From Pardosa pseudoannulata (taxonomy: Eukaryota; Arthropoda; Arachnida; Araneae; Lycosidae), in the NCBI GenBank assembly GCA_032207245.1, contig CM063505.1, forward strand, positions 175,197,700 to 175,261,699: a DNA stretch of 64,000 nt. Reading direction: 5' to 3'. The notes beneath the pieces are model-generated. The model was not told the DNA's origin. It searched no databases and was given only the letters and a program-made list of their open reading frames with translations. The position numbers and the translations under genes are program-made. Shown here one piece after another: positions 1 through 14,400 of the stretch (position 1 is its first letter; every line of letters starts with the position of its first letter).

Positions 1-2422
1 TTATTCAGCTGGGTTTTATTGATTTCATAAACATTAGAAAAATTTTTAATTATTAACAATTTAACAGACTCTGTCATTTTAAAGCATAACTATGTCATTT
101 TATGCAAATTAAATATAACTATCAGGCTGATAACTTTTAGAATATCTATTGTTATATAGCACTGTACAATTGATTTGATTAATACAATAAATACAGGTTT
201 TTGTTAACCACTTTTCTATGGAAGGTATTCACTTTACTCCCTATGTAGAGACAACACAAACTGACAACCAGGTGTTATGCAGAATTTTAATCCACACCTT
301 TCAGCATGGTAGGCAGATACTCTAACTATGCTGACCAGGTGGTTACTTTTATTAATGTAATAAGTTCTTCAGCTATATGAAGAATAATACACTAAATTTT
401 ACAAAATATGTTTGTCTATTTCTGTACTCTTGATATTTTAATATATGGAGTTGTAGCATATTTGGCTTGAAAGTTATGTACATAGTAAATAATAAGTACC
501 CTTATCAACTTTAAATTATTATGAAATGTAGGTTATAATTTTATAAAATGTAGACTTTCAAAGGATAAATTTTTGTATAACTGTGCCTCATTACAAATCA
601 AACTTTAAAATTAATTAATTCTGTGCCAGAGCTTGTACCACAAATTACTTTTATGTCAAAATAATTTCCCATTAACCCTTTCGGGATGGGCAGTTGATAT
701 ATCAACCAGAACATGAAGTTTTCAAAAAGACGGCTATGGTTGAAGTATCAACGAGGCACTTCCTCTCCCCACAGTCTTCTTTTTTTACCTGTCATAGTGT
801 TTATTCAGCTATCATCAGAAACATTGTTATCAATCGCTGGTTTTCTATATGTCTCTTTTACAGTGATTCTTATATTTGCATGTAATGAGTTTTCTTTTTT
901 TAATTTCAAAACCTAAAAATTTAAAGAAATTTTTTTTAAAGAAATTTAATAATCCTTCATTTATTATCCTTCATTTATATAGTTGTCCTTTTAAATAAAA
1001 TATTAATAAAATTTTCCTAGTATTTATACTGCATAAATTTTCATGTCTAGGACATGTGCCCAGGGTGCCTATTCCATAATTTTACTTAATATTTTTTCTT
1101 TTTACACATTCATTTATGCATTTTAGGGGAAAGGGTGATAGATGATAATTTTTTTGATAATTTGCATGCCTTTGCCTTCAAATCAAAGATCATGTTTATC
1201 TATTTGTTTTTGTGCTTATTTAATTTATAATTCAGTAATTAGTTTTATAGCTGTGAATAATTAAGAAATAAAAACAAATTAATATTAAAATATGTTTCCT
1301 AATTTAAAGTTATAAATTCATATGAATGTGATTACGCTATAAGATAGTTATAAATTTGGAAGGGGGGAGAAAAATTGGATTGTTCCCTAGGCATAAAAGT
1401 ATCTTATTTAGGCTTTGCACTACAGAAGATAGATAATATTAATTGATACAATTTTATTTTTCTTTAGAAAACTAAATTCGATAAAAAGAGATACAAAAGA
1501 TCTACAAAATTAACATCAAAATATTTTAGCTTAATATTGTTTGATTTTAGTCATTATTTACTAAACCTTGTATAGCTATATATTTTAATGTTGATTCCTT
1601 AAATGTTGTTGATGTTGTGACAACTTCAAAAATATCTAAATATAATCAAATAATTCTTTTTTCTTGTGTAAAAGTTTTTAATTTTTATTCTACACATATT
1701 ATTTTTAGGTTAATATTTTTTTGTCATATTTTTCGGTGTATCAGATTAACAATTCTACCATGTAAGATAAAAGGTCTCAAAGTCATAAACAAATCAACTA
1801 CTTAAAATCGTAAATGAGCACATAAAAATAAATTTGAAACTTTGTTTTCATATTTTAATAATTAGTTTCATCTTTCTGTATATATTTACAGAAAAAATGT
1901 AATATTTTGAAATTTATTCACATTCTTTAGAAAATTTCAATTGCTTATTTTTTAATATCTCTCCCAAAAAAGTACAAAATATTTGTAAGACAATTTCCCC
2001 TTTCACAGTTTTAGAATTATGTCATACATTATTTTTCGTCTAATTTCCCAGAATGTGGTATTACAAATAAACATTTAATGGGGGGTTGAAAGTCATTCTG
2101 CAAATTTTTCCCTCTGAATAAAGGGAGAATTGTAGTAAGGGAAAATTTTTAATTAGAATGAACCATTTACTTTATGGGCAGTAAAAAGGTCGGTATTTAC
2201 TTATTGTTGTGAAGACTGGGAGTGTCAAACAAACTGTTCAAAAGGGGGAAAGTACTAAAACTTACTCTCCCGTCTTTATCTACATGAATGTAAAACAAAT
2301 TTCCTCCATGAAAAGGTTAAAGTGAATTCAAATTTATTTAATTAGGTTATATTTAATTCAAATAACTGAGCCTTTGGTTAATTTGGTGCTGAGTATTAAT
2401 ATGAAGTTGACATTTATTTTAG
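1..2422 (+). other. KIF13 intron, no exon seen
   Basis: AT-rich and without a convincing exon. The only structure noted is a piggyBac-like end at 672-690. It is treated as an intron because the exon at 2423 needs an upstream partner. Confidence 0.6.
672..2320. mobile_element. possible piggyBac-like MITE (TTAA-bounded), weak
   Basis: TTAA 672-675 is followed by CCCTTTCGGGATGGGC, a typical piggyBac-type terminus. A candidate other end is at 2301-2320, where the reverse strand reads TTAA then CCTTTTCATGGAGG. The two ends agree at about 9 of 15 positions. No transposase remnant was seen inside. Confidence 0.3.
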
Positions 2423-2478
2423 GGATCCACCAGTAGGAATGGAAAAACACATTCCTGTCATATTTCTTGATTTAAATG
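2423..2478 (+). CDS. KIF13: KIF13 exon 1 in window (conserved stalk domain)
   Basis: Acceptor TTTTAG, donor GTAAGT. One base completes a codon begun upstream, and the last base G opens an Ala codon finished by the next exon. Encodes [18 protein letters not shown], part of the conserved KIF1/KIF13 region after the motor (DUF3694-type). Confidence 0.9.
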
Positions 2479-5400
2479 GTAAGTTACTGTCTCCCTAAAA
2501 TTTGCCCTTTTTAAGAGAATTTGTATTTGTACATGAATTTTCTACTATAATATCTTTCTGAATTCTAGCTGATGATATGAGTGTACCAGTTAAAGGAGAC
2601 CAAGAGATTAGGATTGCTGGAGCCAATTCTATTTTACCTAAAGAACATGGAAGCCAGTCGTTTAACCTTCCTATTGTAAAATATTGTGAAAAAGAGGTTT
2701 GTAAATCATATAATTTACTTTTAGCATAATTTTAATTTTAATAAATAATAGTTGTAAGCTAGAATTATTTACGGTTTTCCCCATTACATAATATTGGGAT
2801 CTTTAAAAATCTTTTTCATATTAAAGAACTATTTTATTTGTGCTGGCTGGTGTGTTTTACTCATTAAAGAAATATTATTAACAATTAGAGATTTATTGGC
2901 TTTAAAATTTAAAATATAATTTTCATTTGATTTTTAGGAATGTGACTAATAATTTATTTAGTAGTAAAAAAAAAAAAAAAAAAAAAAAAAAACTTTGCTG
3001 TAAGAATTTGTGTTATAATTGAACCCTTTGACTCTTATTTGTCATGCTGCAAAACCACATGTTAAATATTTTTTCTCTGATTATTTAAAACATTTGAATA
3101 TTTTTAAAATTTTCTGTTTTTAACACTTTAAAGTAGCAACAGATGGTAGCACTACTTTTCTGTCTTTGAATTGAAGTATGTGTTTAAACTTGCTTCAATT
3201 GGGAAAGTTCCAAATTCAATTTTTCTCACTCATGACCCTAAATAAAATTACATACAAAACAACACAAATTGTTTTGCCATTAATTATCATACCATTTTAA
3301 TAATTATTTATTGTTCTCACAAAATCAATTTTTAAAATGTACTTTTTTCGTTCTATACAGTATGTGTGTGTATCGAGGGGAGGGGGGTTTGCTTTCAGAA
3401 CAAAACCACTCCTTCCCCAATTCAGAAAGAAAGTAATTTTTTTTATGTATTTCACATATATAGAGTTCATAGATAACATTTATAAAAGAATTTCATTAAA
3501 TCTCATAGAATTTTTAATCCTGCATGTCAAAGAGTTAAGCATAATATTTATCTTTAGCAGATCAATAAAATTGTGCTGCAGATCACCAGTGGTTCATGAA
3601 CTACTTGTTGAGAAACAGTTATTTAGAATGATAATAAACCTGATTTTATGTAACTAACAGGTATGTGCAACTGCTGCCTGGGACTCCTCCATTCATGATT
3701 CCATTCATTTAAACCGAGCCACTTCACCTAATGACCGTATCTACCTGATACTGAAAGCATCTGTCCGACTCAGTCATCCTGCCACGATGGACGTTATGCT
3801 GCGGAAGCGTCTTGCCATTAATGTCTACAAAAAACAGTCCATAGCCGATAAGATTAAGAAAAAGATTGTGCGACAAGTGAGCCTCCTTTTCACTCATTTT
3901 CAAGCTACTCATCAAATAAATCTGATATTTATGCAAGAAGAGTTTTAGGGCACTTTTTTAAGTTTAATTTTTAAAAAACTATTGATATTTTATTATTATA
4001 TTGTTTTAAATATTAACCTTGTTCTTTTATAATATGCTTTATAAATTAGTTGAACTTACTCTATTCTCCTAAAACTTTATTATTTTATTACCCTCTTATT
4101 AATATGCCTTGCTTAAATGAGATTATTTAACCAAACAATCCATTTTACACTAAAATTTTTATTAGAATTTCTAGAATTCCAGTTAGTTAATCTGTTATTT
4201 AAAATCTGTGTAGTTTAGCATATTTAAAAAAAAATAATAATATTTTGTGAAGTGACAATGGAAGAATATGTAAATGAGAAGTTCAAAAAATATTTAGGAT
4301 TATTTTAAAAACTGAAGTAATCTAAAGATAGCTTGCTGGTTTAGAATGCCATTTTTCATTATCTGTATTTATTTTCAAAATTTAGTATTTTTTTTTATCT
4401 CTATGTCTATTTTTTTCTGATTCATTGATACGATTGTTTGATGAATTCAATAATAGCTAATAAACTTCAAGGTTTCTTTTAAGGTTTTTTTTTTTGGTAT
4501 AAATAGCTCGTTTTTTTATATGCTGTTCATTTGTCTATTTTTTATTACAATACAAAACATACTATTTAAATGGATTTAGACAATCTCAAATTTTCAAAAT
4601 AAAAATTGCCATTTTACAATATGCAAAATTTTATAACAGCATTCAATGTATCATGTTGAAGCATGGTAATATGAGTCCAATTTTCTTTATGTAAACATAT
4701 TTTGTATCTTAATTGGTAATCTATTAGCCATTCAGTTTTATTGACTTACATTAATTCCATATTCACATTAGTCTTTTATACATCAGGAGAACTGTATGTA
4801 AAAAAAAATGTCTAGCCATTGTTTTTACAGATGCAAAACTTGCTGTCAAGAAGGATTCATTTGCTCTTTTTACTTTTATAATTTTTTTAACTTGTTTGAT
4901 AATACACTTTAAATTATCCCAGAAGTGAGTTTATTCCAGTGAAAATAATTTTTCTTGGTGGTGTGGCTAGTTTTGTTTTTAAGTAAGATAAATGTATTAA
5001 ATAAAATGTATAGTTCTAACAGACCCAAAATTCATTAAAACTTGATTTTATTTTATTACTCAATATATTTATAGTTCTAATAATTGTTCTATAAACGTGC
5101 AGTTTACCTATCTTCATATAAACCATCCTTTAAAAATTATTATTGTAATATGGATTGTTTGTTAAAAGTAAATTATCTCGTAACATATATTTATTAGTCC
5201 CATTTTAAACCTTTTTAAAATTTTAATAAAGATTAATGTACCTGATTTTAAACCTGCAAATAATACATCCTGCTTTACCTGTAAAAGTAGTGGTTTGGGT
5301 CTCTAGTTTCACAGAATTTTTATACGTAAAGGTGCTCACTTATTTTTCTTTCAGCTTCCTTATGTTTTTTGTTTTATCGTTATTTTTTTAGTGTCTGTGG

Positions 5401-8400
5401 GGGCACCTGTATATTCAGGGTCAATCTGAGAATTACATAGTAAGTGCGTCTTCATAGTAACACATGTAGCATTCTTCTTTGGGAAGCGGTCTCTTTCAGT
5501 AAATCTCAACTAAATGAGCTGTGAAAAAGTTCTCACCTTCAATTGACTAATACTCTTACCTTCACCACTAACACATGTTACTAACCAAATATTTGTTGAT
5601 TGATGAAAATTTATGGATGTTAATTAATCAATCTGAAAAAGATTTACTGTAGTGAATATTTTTCAAATTCAGTATTAGAATGGAGAATAATTTTTAAAAC
5701 TTTGTAATTGCTTATAATGTGTATGTTTTAAGTACGTATAGATATGTATAGATACAACATATTGATGCAGCATTTCTTAATATATGAATTTAATTTGTTT
5801 TGAAAATAGATTTGTAAGTCTCAGACATCGAATCAATAATCTGCATTTAAATAGAATAGAAAATAGATTAACTCATGTCATCTTTTCAAACATTACTCAG
5901 ATCTTTTAATAAGACAGTTTATAATACTTTTTAACATACATATTTAATATTTTTAATATAAGTAGATTTATGAAGAAGAAATATTTTATACAAACAATAG
6001 AAATCTCAATAAAACAAAATAATGGGCCAACTACCAGTAGCATCAATGAAACTCACTCATATCTTCGATTTGGGCTCATCAACTTCAATAAAACTGAGTA
6101 AATGACTCATAACTGAATGATTTCCTTGTTAGTACACTTATAATTTGATGTACAATTTCAAATTAAAACAAGCATGTTACGTTCACTGTAAGAATGGTAC
6201 TACCACATTTGATACTGTCATACTGTGATCTTAAATTAGGAGAAAAAAATACATATTTGATCCCACACTTTTTGTCCCAGAATACTTTATTTATGTGTTC
6301 ATTCAAATTTTAACATTACTTATATTTGTTAAATATATTAGTGTTAATGAATATCAACTTTTAATCAGCATGTCACTCAATATGTTTTATTAAAATTATA
6401 GGAAATGATTCCAGATGTTTGAAAATTAATTACTGAAAAGTTCATCTATTTTAATATAGTTTTATTTTTATCTATGCAATTTTTGATAGATGAGTTTTTA
6501 CAATAAAAAAATCAGGTTAAAGTTTTTAAAGTCTGTTGATTGGAGTTAATTGGTTTTTGAACCTATCATATTGATTAAAGATTTATTTTGTATGTTTAAA
6601 TCATATCTATTTAATTTTCTTAACTGGCAAAAATACTTTTGTTTCGGAAAATATTCTGATATTATATAATCAAAGTATGAATTGTAAAGCATGTACTTTT
6701 TTTTAATATCTTTTACTGTTCTGTATCATATAGATTCTAAAGGAGTTATTTTTAATTTTCCTGATTTTCCAGATATATTTTTTAAATTATTGTCAGTAAT
6801 AGTACAAATTATTTAAAATAAAATTGTTATCTAAAACTATGCAATTTTCCATCTATATAAATAATCTATTTTTCTTTATAATTAATTTTAAAGCTGACCA
6901 ATTATGGAAATGTGTTCTTAAAATTAACTTCTAAAATAAAATTCTTGCTGTTGTAGAATATTTAAATGCAAAAATATGTTAGTTTAAAAATATTATTCAA
7001 AAGTTTGTCATCAAACTATGAGTAGTTTCTCCTTTTCATAGTACAAAGATGTTGAAAATTATTAACTAGGATCATACTTTATCCTCCTTTCATATTTCTT
7101 CTAAGATATTTGTGAGACCTTAATGTATTTCTTCTTAGCATGTTATAAAATATGTAATTAACTCCCTGAAGCATTTGAAAAGAAGCAGGTATGAAAAACT
7201 GTCTCCTAATTAGAGAAAGAGTAAACACATTGTTCTTAGAGGGGAGGAGGATATAAATTACTAAACACTTGCTTTTTTATTTTGAAAATCTTTACTCTTT
7301 ATGTTGGCATAATTCTAATTCTGAAATATTAAAGATTCACTACAGTAATATCTTTAAAGGGAAAGTATATGCTTGCAATTATATATATTTTTTCTTAAAG
7401 TTAACATATAGAATTTGTCGGAAATATGATCCATTATTTCTCTGTTATATTTATCTAAACTGCTTTTTAAAATATGTTTATAGGATACCCTTTTGAGCAC
7501 TGGGGTGACATATGAAGTTGTTTCTAACATACCAAAGGTATCTTTTTAATTAAAATATGCTATATTTTTTATGTGAAAGTGATAGTATTATTTCTTCATT
7601 TGTAGCCACAATATTCCTTATTCTTCTCCCAGTTGTCCTTTTATTAAAAAAAATTAACTATAAATTTTTTCTAAGTAAAGAAAAAATATTTTTGTAGTCA
7701 TTTTCAAATTGCTATCCTTTTAAAGTTTCTCATTTGTTGATTATAACTTTATAATAAACAAATGTGACTTACCTTTTTTAAATTAAGTTTTACCTTTAAG
7801 AAGTGTTATGTTCCTTAACATTACATTATTTAAAGATTAAACTTTAATCCACTGTTTAGTTTAAACAAGGAAGTATTTTGAAGTACATAGAAGTTATGAC
7901 AAAAAGTTTTTTAATTTAAATTTTCCTAGGATAGCTAATAAATATAAATATTTTACCAAGATTTCAATTTTTAGTGATTTAATGGTGCATTTTAGCTAAA
8001 TACGATGAATAATAAATCTTCTTGGCCCTGTAAACACAAAATAATAATCCTAAAGATTCTATTTACTTTGAAAAATTTGCAATTTTGTTTATAACATTGC
8101 TATAAGATTGTAATCTGCATGAATACTACTAATTTTTTAAGCAATTGTTCTTTTTTTTCATTAAGCTTAATCTCCAAAATAAAAGATAATCATACGTGTG
8201 ATTACTCAAAATTTAGCAGAACGTTTGTTATATGTAATAAGAAAATGGTTTAAAAAAAGTTAAATTTCTTTTTTTCCTTGGTTAAATTTTTTTGTTAAAG
8301 AAATTTTGATATTTTAAGCAGTTTATCACTTTTTTGGAGAATTTTTAAACTACTTTGATGTAATAAGTTTAAATTTTATTTACTGAATGTGGTTTGCAGC

Positions 8401-11400
8401 TCATACAATAACAAAAATATTTTATTTATTTAGTGACCAAAAATTGATTAAAGTTTAGTGATTCCATTAAAAACCCTATTATCAGCTCATGAGTTAGTAC
8501 CTGTAAAAGTAGTAGCTCTCTTTAAGACTTACTTTCCTTCATGAGACCAAATATTTATATTTCTTCCTAGAATGTAGTTTTTACAATGAAAATGCTAACA
8601 ATTTTACATTGTAATATGTGTAAATTTTGGCTGACTGTTCACAAATTATAGTGACGATTTTAATTAGTTTTTTAAATTTAGTCATTACTTTTAATGTATA
8701 TGATTTTATTCCCTTTTTTACTTTACATTTTATCAAATTTTTAACTGTAAGTTAATCTACAAAATATAGGCTTCTGAAGATCCTGAGAATAGAGAAATGT
8801 TAGCTCTTATGGCTGCATCAGGTGAAGATGCTCATACTAATGATGGTGAAAGTTACATTGAAAAATATACAAGAGGTGTATCTGCTGTAGAGAGCATTTT
8901 GATGCTGGATAGGTTACGGCAGGTAAAGGATTTATGAATCAATTTATAGTTATAAAGGTATTTTTATATCTCAGTGCTTGGTATTTTTGGATAAAAGAAT
9001 ACATTCAAAATTAGCTATAATAAATGTGAAATGCAGTTAGGACTGCCTGTTTTTGAAAAATAAGGTTAATTAATAAACATTCTCTGGACCATTATTGACA
9101 AATATTTACTTGTGTTCTTGAACTATACATAGACTTCTTCAGTACTAGTTATACTAAAAAGTTCAAAGTATACTTTTAAAGCAGTTGAAAATAATTGGGG
9201 TTTTTTTTGTATCATTTATTGATTAGTTATCATTTCAGTTAGATGGTCGAAAGTCAGATAAATATACATATATACTATAACAGGATAATTATTATTAAAA
9301 CTTAAAAACAAATAACTTTCAAAAATTATTTATGATAATACATGTATTGCATTTCATTGTTCCTTGAAGCAAAATTGGTTTAACATTGACTAACATAGAA
9401 GTTGAATAATTCTTTCTGATGTCTGTCTTCTCCTGCATTTATTTTTACACTGTTGAACATTTGCAAGTTATTACAGATGATAAGCTGTGTTTAAAATGTA
9501 TTTTCTTATTATGTTCATTAAGTCATATATCACTTTAATAAATTAGTTCTGAACAAGCCAGATAGCTCTAAGAATAAGAGCATATATATTATAAAACTAT
9601 GCTCTTCTTTTTTAACAGTATGATTTTTTTAAATTGTGTATCAGGAGATTTCTACTAGATACAGAATACTGGTCACCTACAGTCTTAGATTCATGAACAG
9701 AATTTTTAATCATCTTTATCTTTTGATAAAGATGTTTATAAAGATTTTTATTTCTGTGCAGTACCATCTTTGTCACAAGGTAATAGGGTTAAGGGGGGAC
9801 AAATGAAAAAAACCCTTTAGTCAAGAGAGAATTTTTGAATTACCATCTGAGAGCTAAAATTCTCACCTTACCTTTCTTGGATAATTTAGGATAAAACAAA
9901 GCTGCTGAATAGTACACTTTGTTATTTAAAGTAAATGCATTTTTTAGTGTTTTGAAATAGTAGTAGTTAAATTTAGTTAACTTCATGTATTTGTTTGTAT
10001 TTATTATGCATTCAAATTATATCTTAAGCATTGATAACACAGATTAGATTTACTAGATTTAAAAGTTTTGAATGTTTGGAAGGGGGGAAAGTTTACCTTT
10101 AATGCATGATTTTTTAATTATATCATTATTTTTATCAAGCATATTTTTGTTGTATTTTAGGAAGTAGCTGTTAAAGAATTGCTTGCTGCTCAAGGAAAGC
10201 CACTGAGGAAGACAGCAAGTGTGCCAAATATTGCTCATGTAAGTTGTTTTCATATTCTAATTGACATTCCCGTAAATTAAATTGGCATATATATGCACAA
10301 TTTGTTTTGTTTTATGTAAATCTAGAGCTCTTGAAGTGAATACCTCAGTGTTTATAAGAAAGCTAGAATTTTAATGGGGAAATATACATATGTGAAACAT
10401 TTTACTGGATCCTTTCTTTTATTGGCATAAAAGTATCCCATCAAGCTTTAATACTAAGCTCTCTGTTAACAGCTTAATAATTTTGCTGTGATGTAGCAAA
10501 GGGGGAGATGTGGAGAATTAAGCCCCCATAAGGATTGTTGTATACATGCATTATAGATATATGCTGCTTTAATTTTGAGTTATTAGATGAAGTTCAGGAA
10601 CCCCTACTCCCCACATACCATGGAAAATTTCTCACTACACACCTTTAACTTTGTATTTGTTTTGGCCCATGACTATATTTTTTTTCCCAATCTACTAATC
10701 TATGTTGCTCAAGAGATATATAAATAGTGATATATTTAATCATTTTACTTGACAAAATATATCACTATTTAAATTTTGTAATCTCTCAGAAAATTAAAAT
10801 GACAATTTTATTCTATTGATAATTTTTCTTATGTAGTATGTCTTTAAACAGGGATTGCCAACTTGTAAGGGTTTAATGACAACATTGGAAACCTTTATCA
10901 TGGGTGTACTTAATAATAGGCCTATTTTTTTTAATTCAGCAAATACAACAGAGGTACTAGTATAAAATAAATGCATTTTGACTGAAACAAAGGTTTAATT
11001 TTATTAGATTTTTTAAATGTTATTTTACAATTCCATAAAATAATGGAACTAAACAATTACTATTATAACCAGAACAGCTGAATTTTGAAGAAATTATTTT
11101 TAAAATGTCGGTTTATTTGAATTAATTTTTGATAAATGTCAAAAAGAGCTTTTGAACAATATTTTGAATATTTTTCATACCTTTGCTCGAGATTATTATA
11201 AATACTTTTTTTTTTTCAAAAAGCTTTCATAAGCTTCCAGTTGGAAATCCCTGCTTTAAAACATTCAATACACAAAACAACATGAGTCAGTGTGTAAGTG
11301 AATCTCCTTCCAGATGCTGAGGTTAAACTGTTAATTAGTTAAAGAATTAAAGTTTCGTATTCAATTTTTTTAATTGAAAATTTGCTCACTTGATGCAGGT

Positions 11401-14400
11401 CTTGCGAATGGAACAGAGGCTTGATACCACATTCCCCCAAAGAATGGATCCAAGTGCTAGAGCTGATTCTGCCTGTGAATTAACTATGCAATCTCCTAAC
11501 GATGATTTCAAACAACGAAATGTGTCCAGTCCACTTACAAGTACTCCATTTGGAAAAGATAAAACATCCTTAAGCAATGGAGATTCACCAGTTACATCTC
11601 CATATACCCTCAGTAAGTACTTGACAAATACACAGCCTTATTTATTGTGCTATGAATTAATAAAGAACAAAGCTATACTTCAAAGAAAAGTGTATAATTA
11701 TCTTAAAAGTAATAAATGTAGTAAAAATTACTTTTTGGAAGTTTTAAATTATCCTCTGAAGTTTGTAATAAAAAGTTATTTACATCTGGTAAAGGAAGGC
11801 CCTAGATTTAATGATTACTACACTAGATAGTAAATAAAAATATAGACATTTAAAAAATGAAATAAAATAATGATATAAGCTTTTCAAATAGTAAAAGTAA
11901 AATTTCTGAACGCTGTAAAAAGTATGATTTGTGTTCATTTTTAAACAAAATTGTGGTTTGTAAAAGTTTGAAATTATTTTGTTTTCTCTTCATATACCTC
12001 ATTAATAACTTGATAATAATTGAGCATTGAGACATTCTGTTGAGCATTGAGACCCTGTTCAAAGTCTCTAGATAAGAAATTTTATAGTTATATATTTTTG
12101 GTACATTTTTACCCCTTTATGGAACAGATTTTATTCAAATCAGAATTTGGTGACAATATTTAAAAAACAATTTTCAGAATAGTTGAATGAATTTAATTTA
12201 TAAAAAATTATATTCAATAAAGTTATAAGAATTTCTGTATTGATAGAAAATATGTAATTTCATTCCAAATTATTTCTGTTTTGTGCTGTAATTTCTTTTG
12301 TTTAATGTGAGTGAATAATTCCTCTCATGCAGTTATGAAAATAAAACTACATCTTTATTTATAATATACAAAATAATTTTGATTTTATTAATTTTATAAT
12401 ATATATATTTTGATTTAAAAGTAAAAAATGGCATTAGATATGTAGAACCAACATGCTTAAATTTCATTTGAAACTATTTGTGATTAGTTGCTTACTCACT
12501 TAGTACCTTTGCTGACAATACTTAAAGTATTTGTATCATTGTTATCAGTTTTAATTGATAATATGCCTCAGATATTAAGTTCTCAAAAAAATCTTCTATT
12601 TTAATACATTACTTATTTTAAATAAAAAGGCTGTCTTGAGACTTTTATAAAAAAAAAAAAATTTTATGGTGTAAAAAATTCATTTTAGACATTGTTATTG
12701 AGTTTGTTTTTATAATTTGCTTTTTATAATTATCGGAAAGAAAAGAAACCAATTTATTTACAGTATTTTATATGTATGGAATAACTGACTTGTTTTATAA
12801 CCAAATCAACTGAGAAGAAAATTATTTAAATTCATAATATTTGCAACATTTTTTGGAACCAACTTCAAATGATTTCTTGTAGAAGACATTTGAGACATTT
12901 GACATTTTGAGAAATATCAAGAAATTTTGATTGCATTTTAAAATGCAAGAAATGTAGTTTTAAAGGAGAATTAATTACATTCTCCTGTAGCATATGAAAA
13001 TGTTACAAATCTAGATATATCTATGGGTTAGTTGTACTTTAAAAGATGCATAATTTATGAACAACAATCCACCTTTTGAAAGCAATGCAAGTTATTTTAT
13101 TTTTTTCATTCTGTGATGTACAATGTTTGAGAAGAGCTTCAGAGAAGAAAACAAAACTCTTTTAAAATTACTGAGTCAGTGATTGGATAGATATAAAGCA
13201 TTACATGGCAGCATGTTATTGTTTTATGTGAATTGTGTTATATGTGATACTATTGAGTGCTACAACATAGGAAAACAGCATGTATTGGACAATGATCTGC
13301 TGTCCCTGTAGAAATTTGGCTGCCATGATTGACTTTTATTTTGCTTATTTTTGTGTATGTGTTAAATTGTATTTAAATTGGAATGTATTAATGATTTTAG
13401 CTTGTCCTGAAATCTTCCTTTATATTAAATTTGGAATGTAACTTAATAACTGACATGCAGTTAAAAATATCTGTTATAACCAGGATTTGCTTATGAATAG
13501 GTATAGAAACACATTTTAGTTAATTTGTATTATCTAAAGAAACACTCTTAATACATAATTTTTAATTTCTTTTCATCTTTTATGTGTTTACTTTAATATG
13601 ATAAATATTCATTCCTCCATTTGATTAAAAGTATTCATACATGTGGTAGTTTTTTTTCTATTTGTTTGGAATCATACAGACAATGTACAAATTATGAGAT
13701 CTACATATTGAACCTCATACTTTCAAAAAAATTTTCACGTAGTTCTATGTAAAATGTTTTCTTCATAGAAGTCACTTGTGATAAGTTGTTTACCCTTTAA
13801 AAATTTTGCTAAGATTTTTCTAATGTTAAATCTTTTGTATGGCTTCATTTAATTCTAAAATTTTTGAGATTTTAAATGACAAGGATTGGGTAGTAAAATG
13901 GATTTTCAATCAATTTTTATTAGAGTTTGAGATTTATTTATTTATTTTTTAAATGAAGATAATTAAACTCTGTAGGTTTTAATTGTAACCTTTTAATAAG
14001 TTTTGTGATTTAGAGAAAGTCAGTTCCATGCAGTTTATTTTTTTGGGAAATCTGTTTTTTCATACAAATTAACAAAATGTGTTAAATATTGACTTAATTG
14101 CAGCAAAACTAACTATAAATATGTTTGATTAAAACTATGAAAAAAAATGAAGGAATCGTCCTCAAGATTTCTTTCTTTTTAGATTTTTTAAAAAGATGTA
14201 TTAATCAAAAAATTATATTTTGGGATGCTTCATTTGTTGCTTAAAATGTTGATCTGTACCACTAAATTGTATTACAATATTTTTACATTAGGTGTATAGT
14301 TCTCACATTCTTTTAAAATAAGATTGTGTTGCTTAATGAATGATGTGTTCATTTTTATATCATTGTATTAATGATCTACCACAACTGTTGTGGCATTCTA

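Noticed and set aside
11613..11830. Continuation of the open frame past KIF13 exon 7
   Set aside because: Crosses a consensus GTAAGT donor and turns to AT-driven text; treated as intron.
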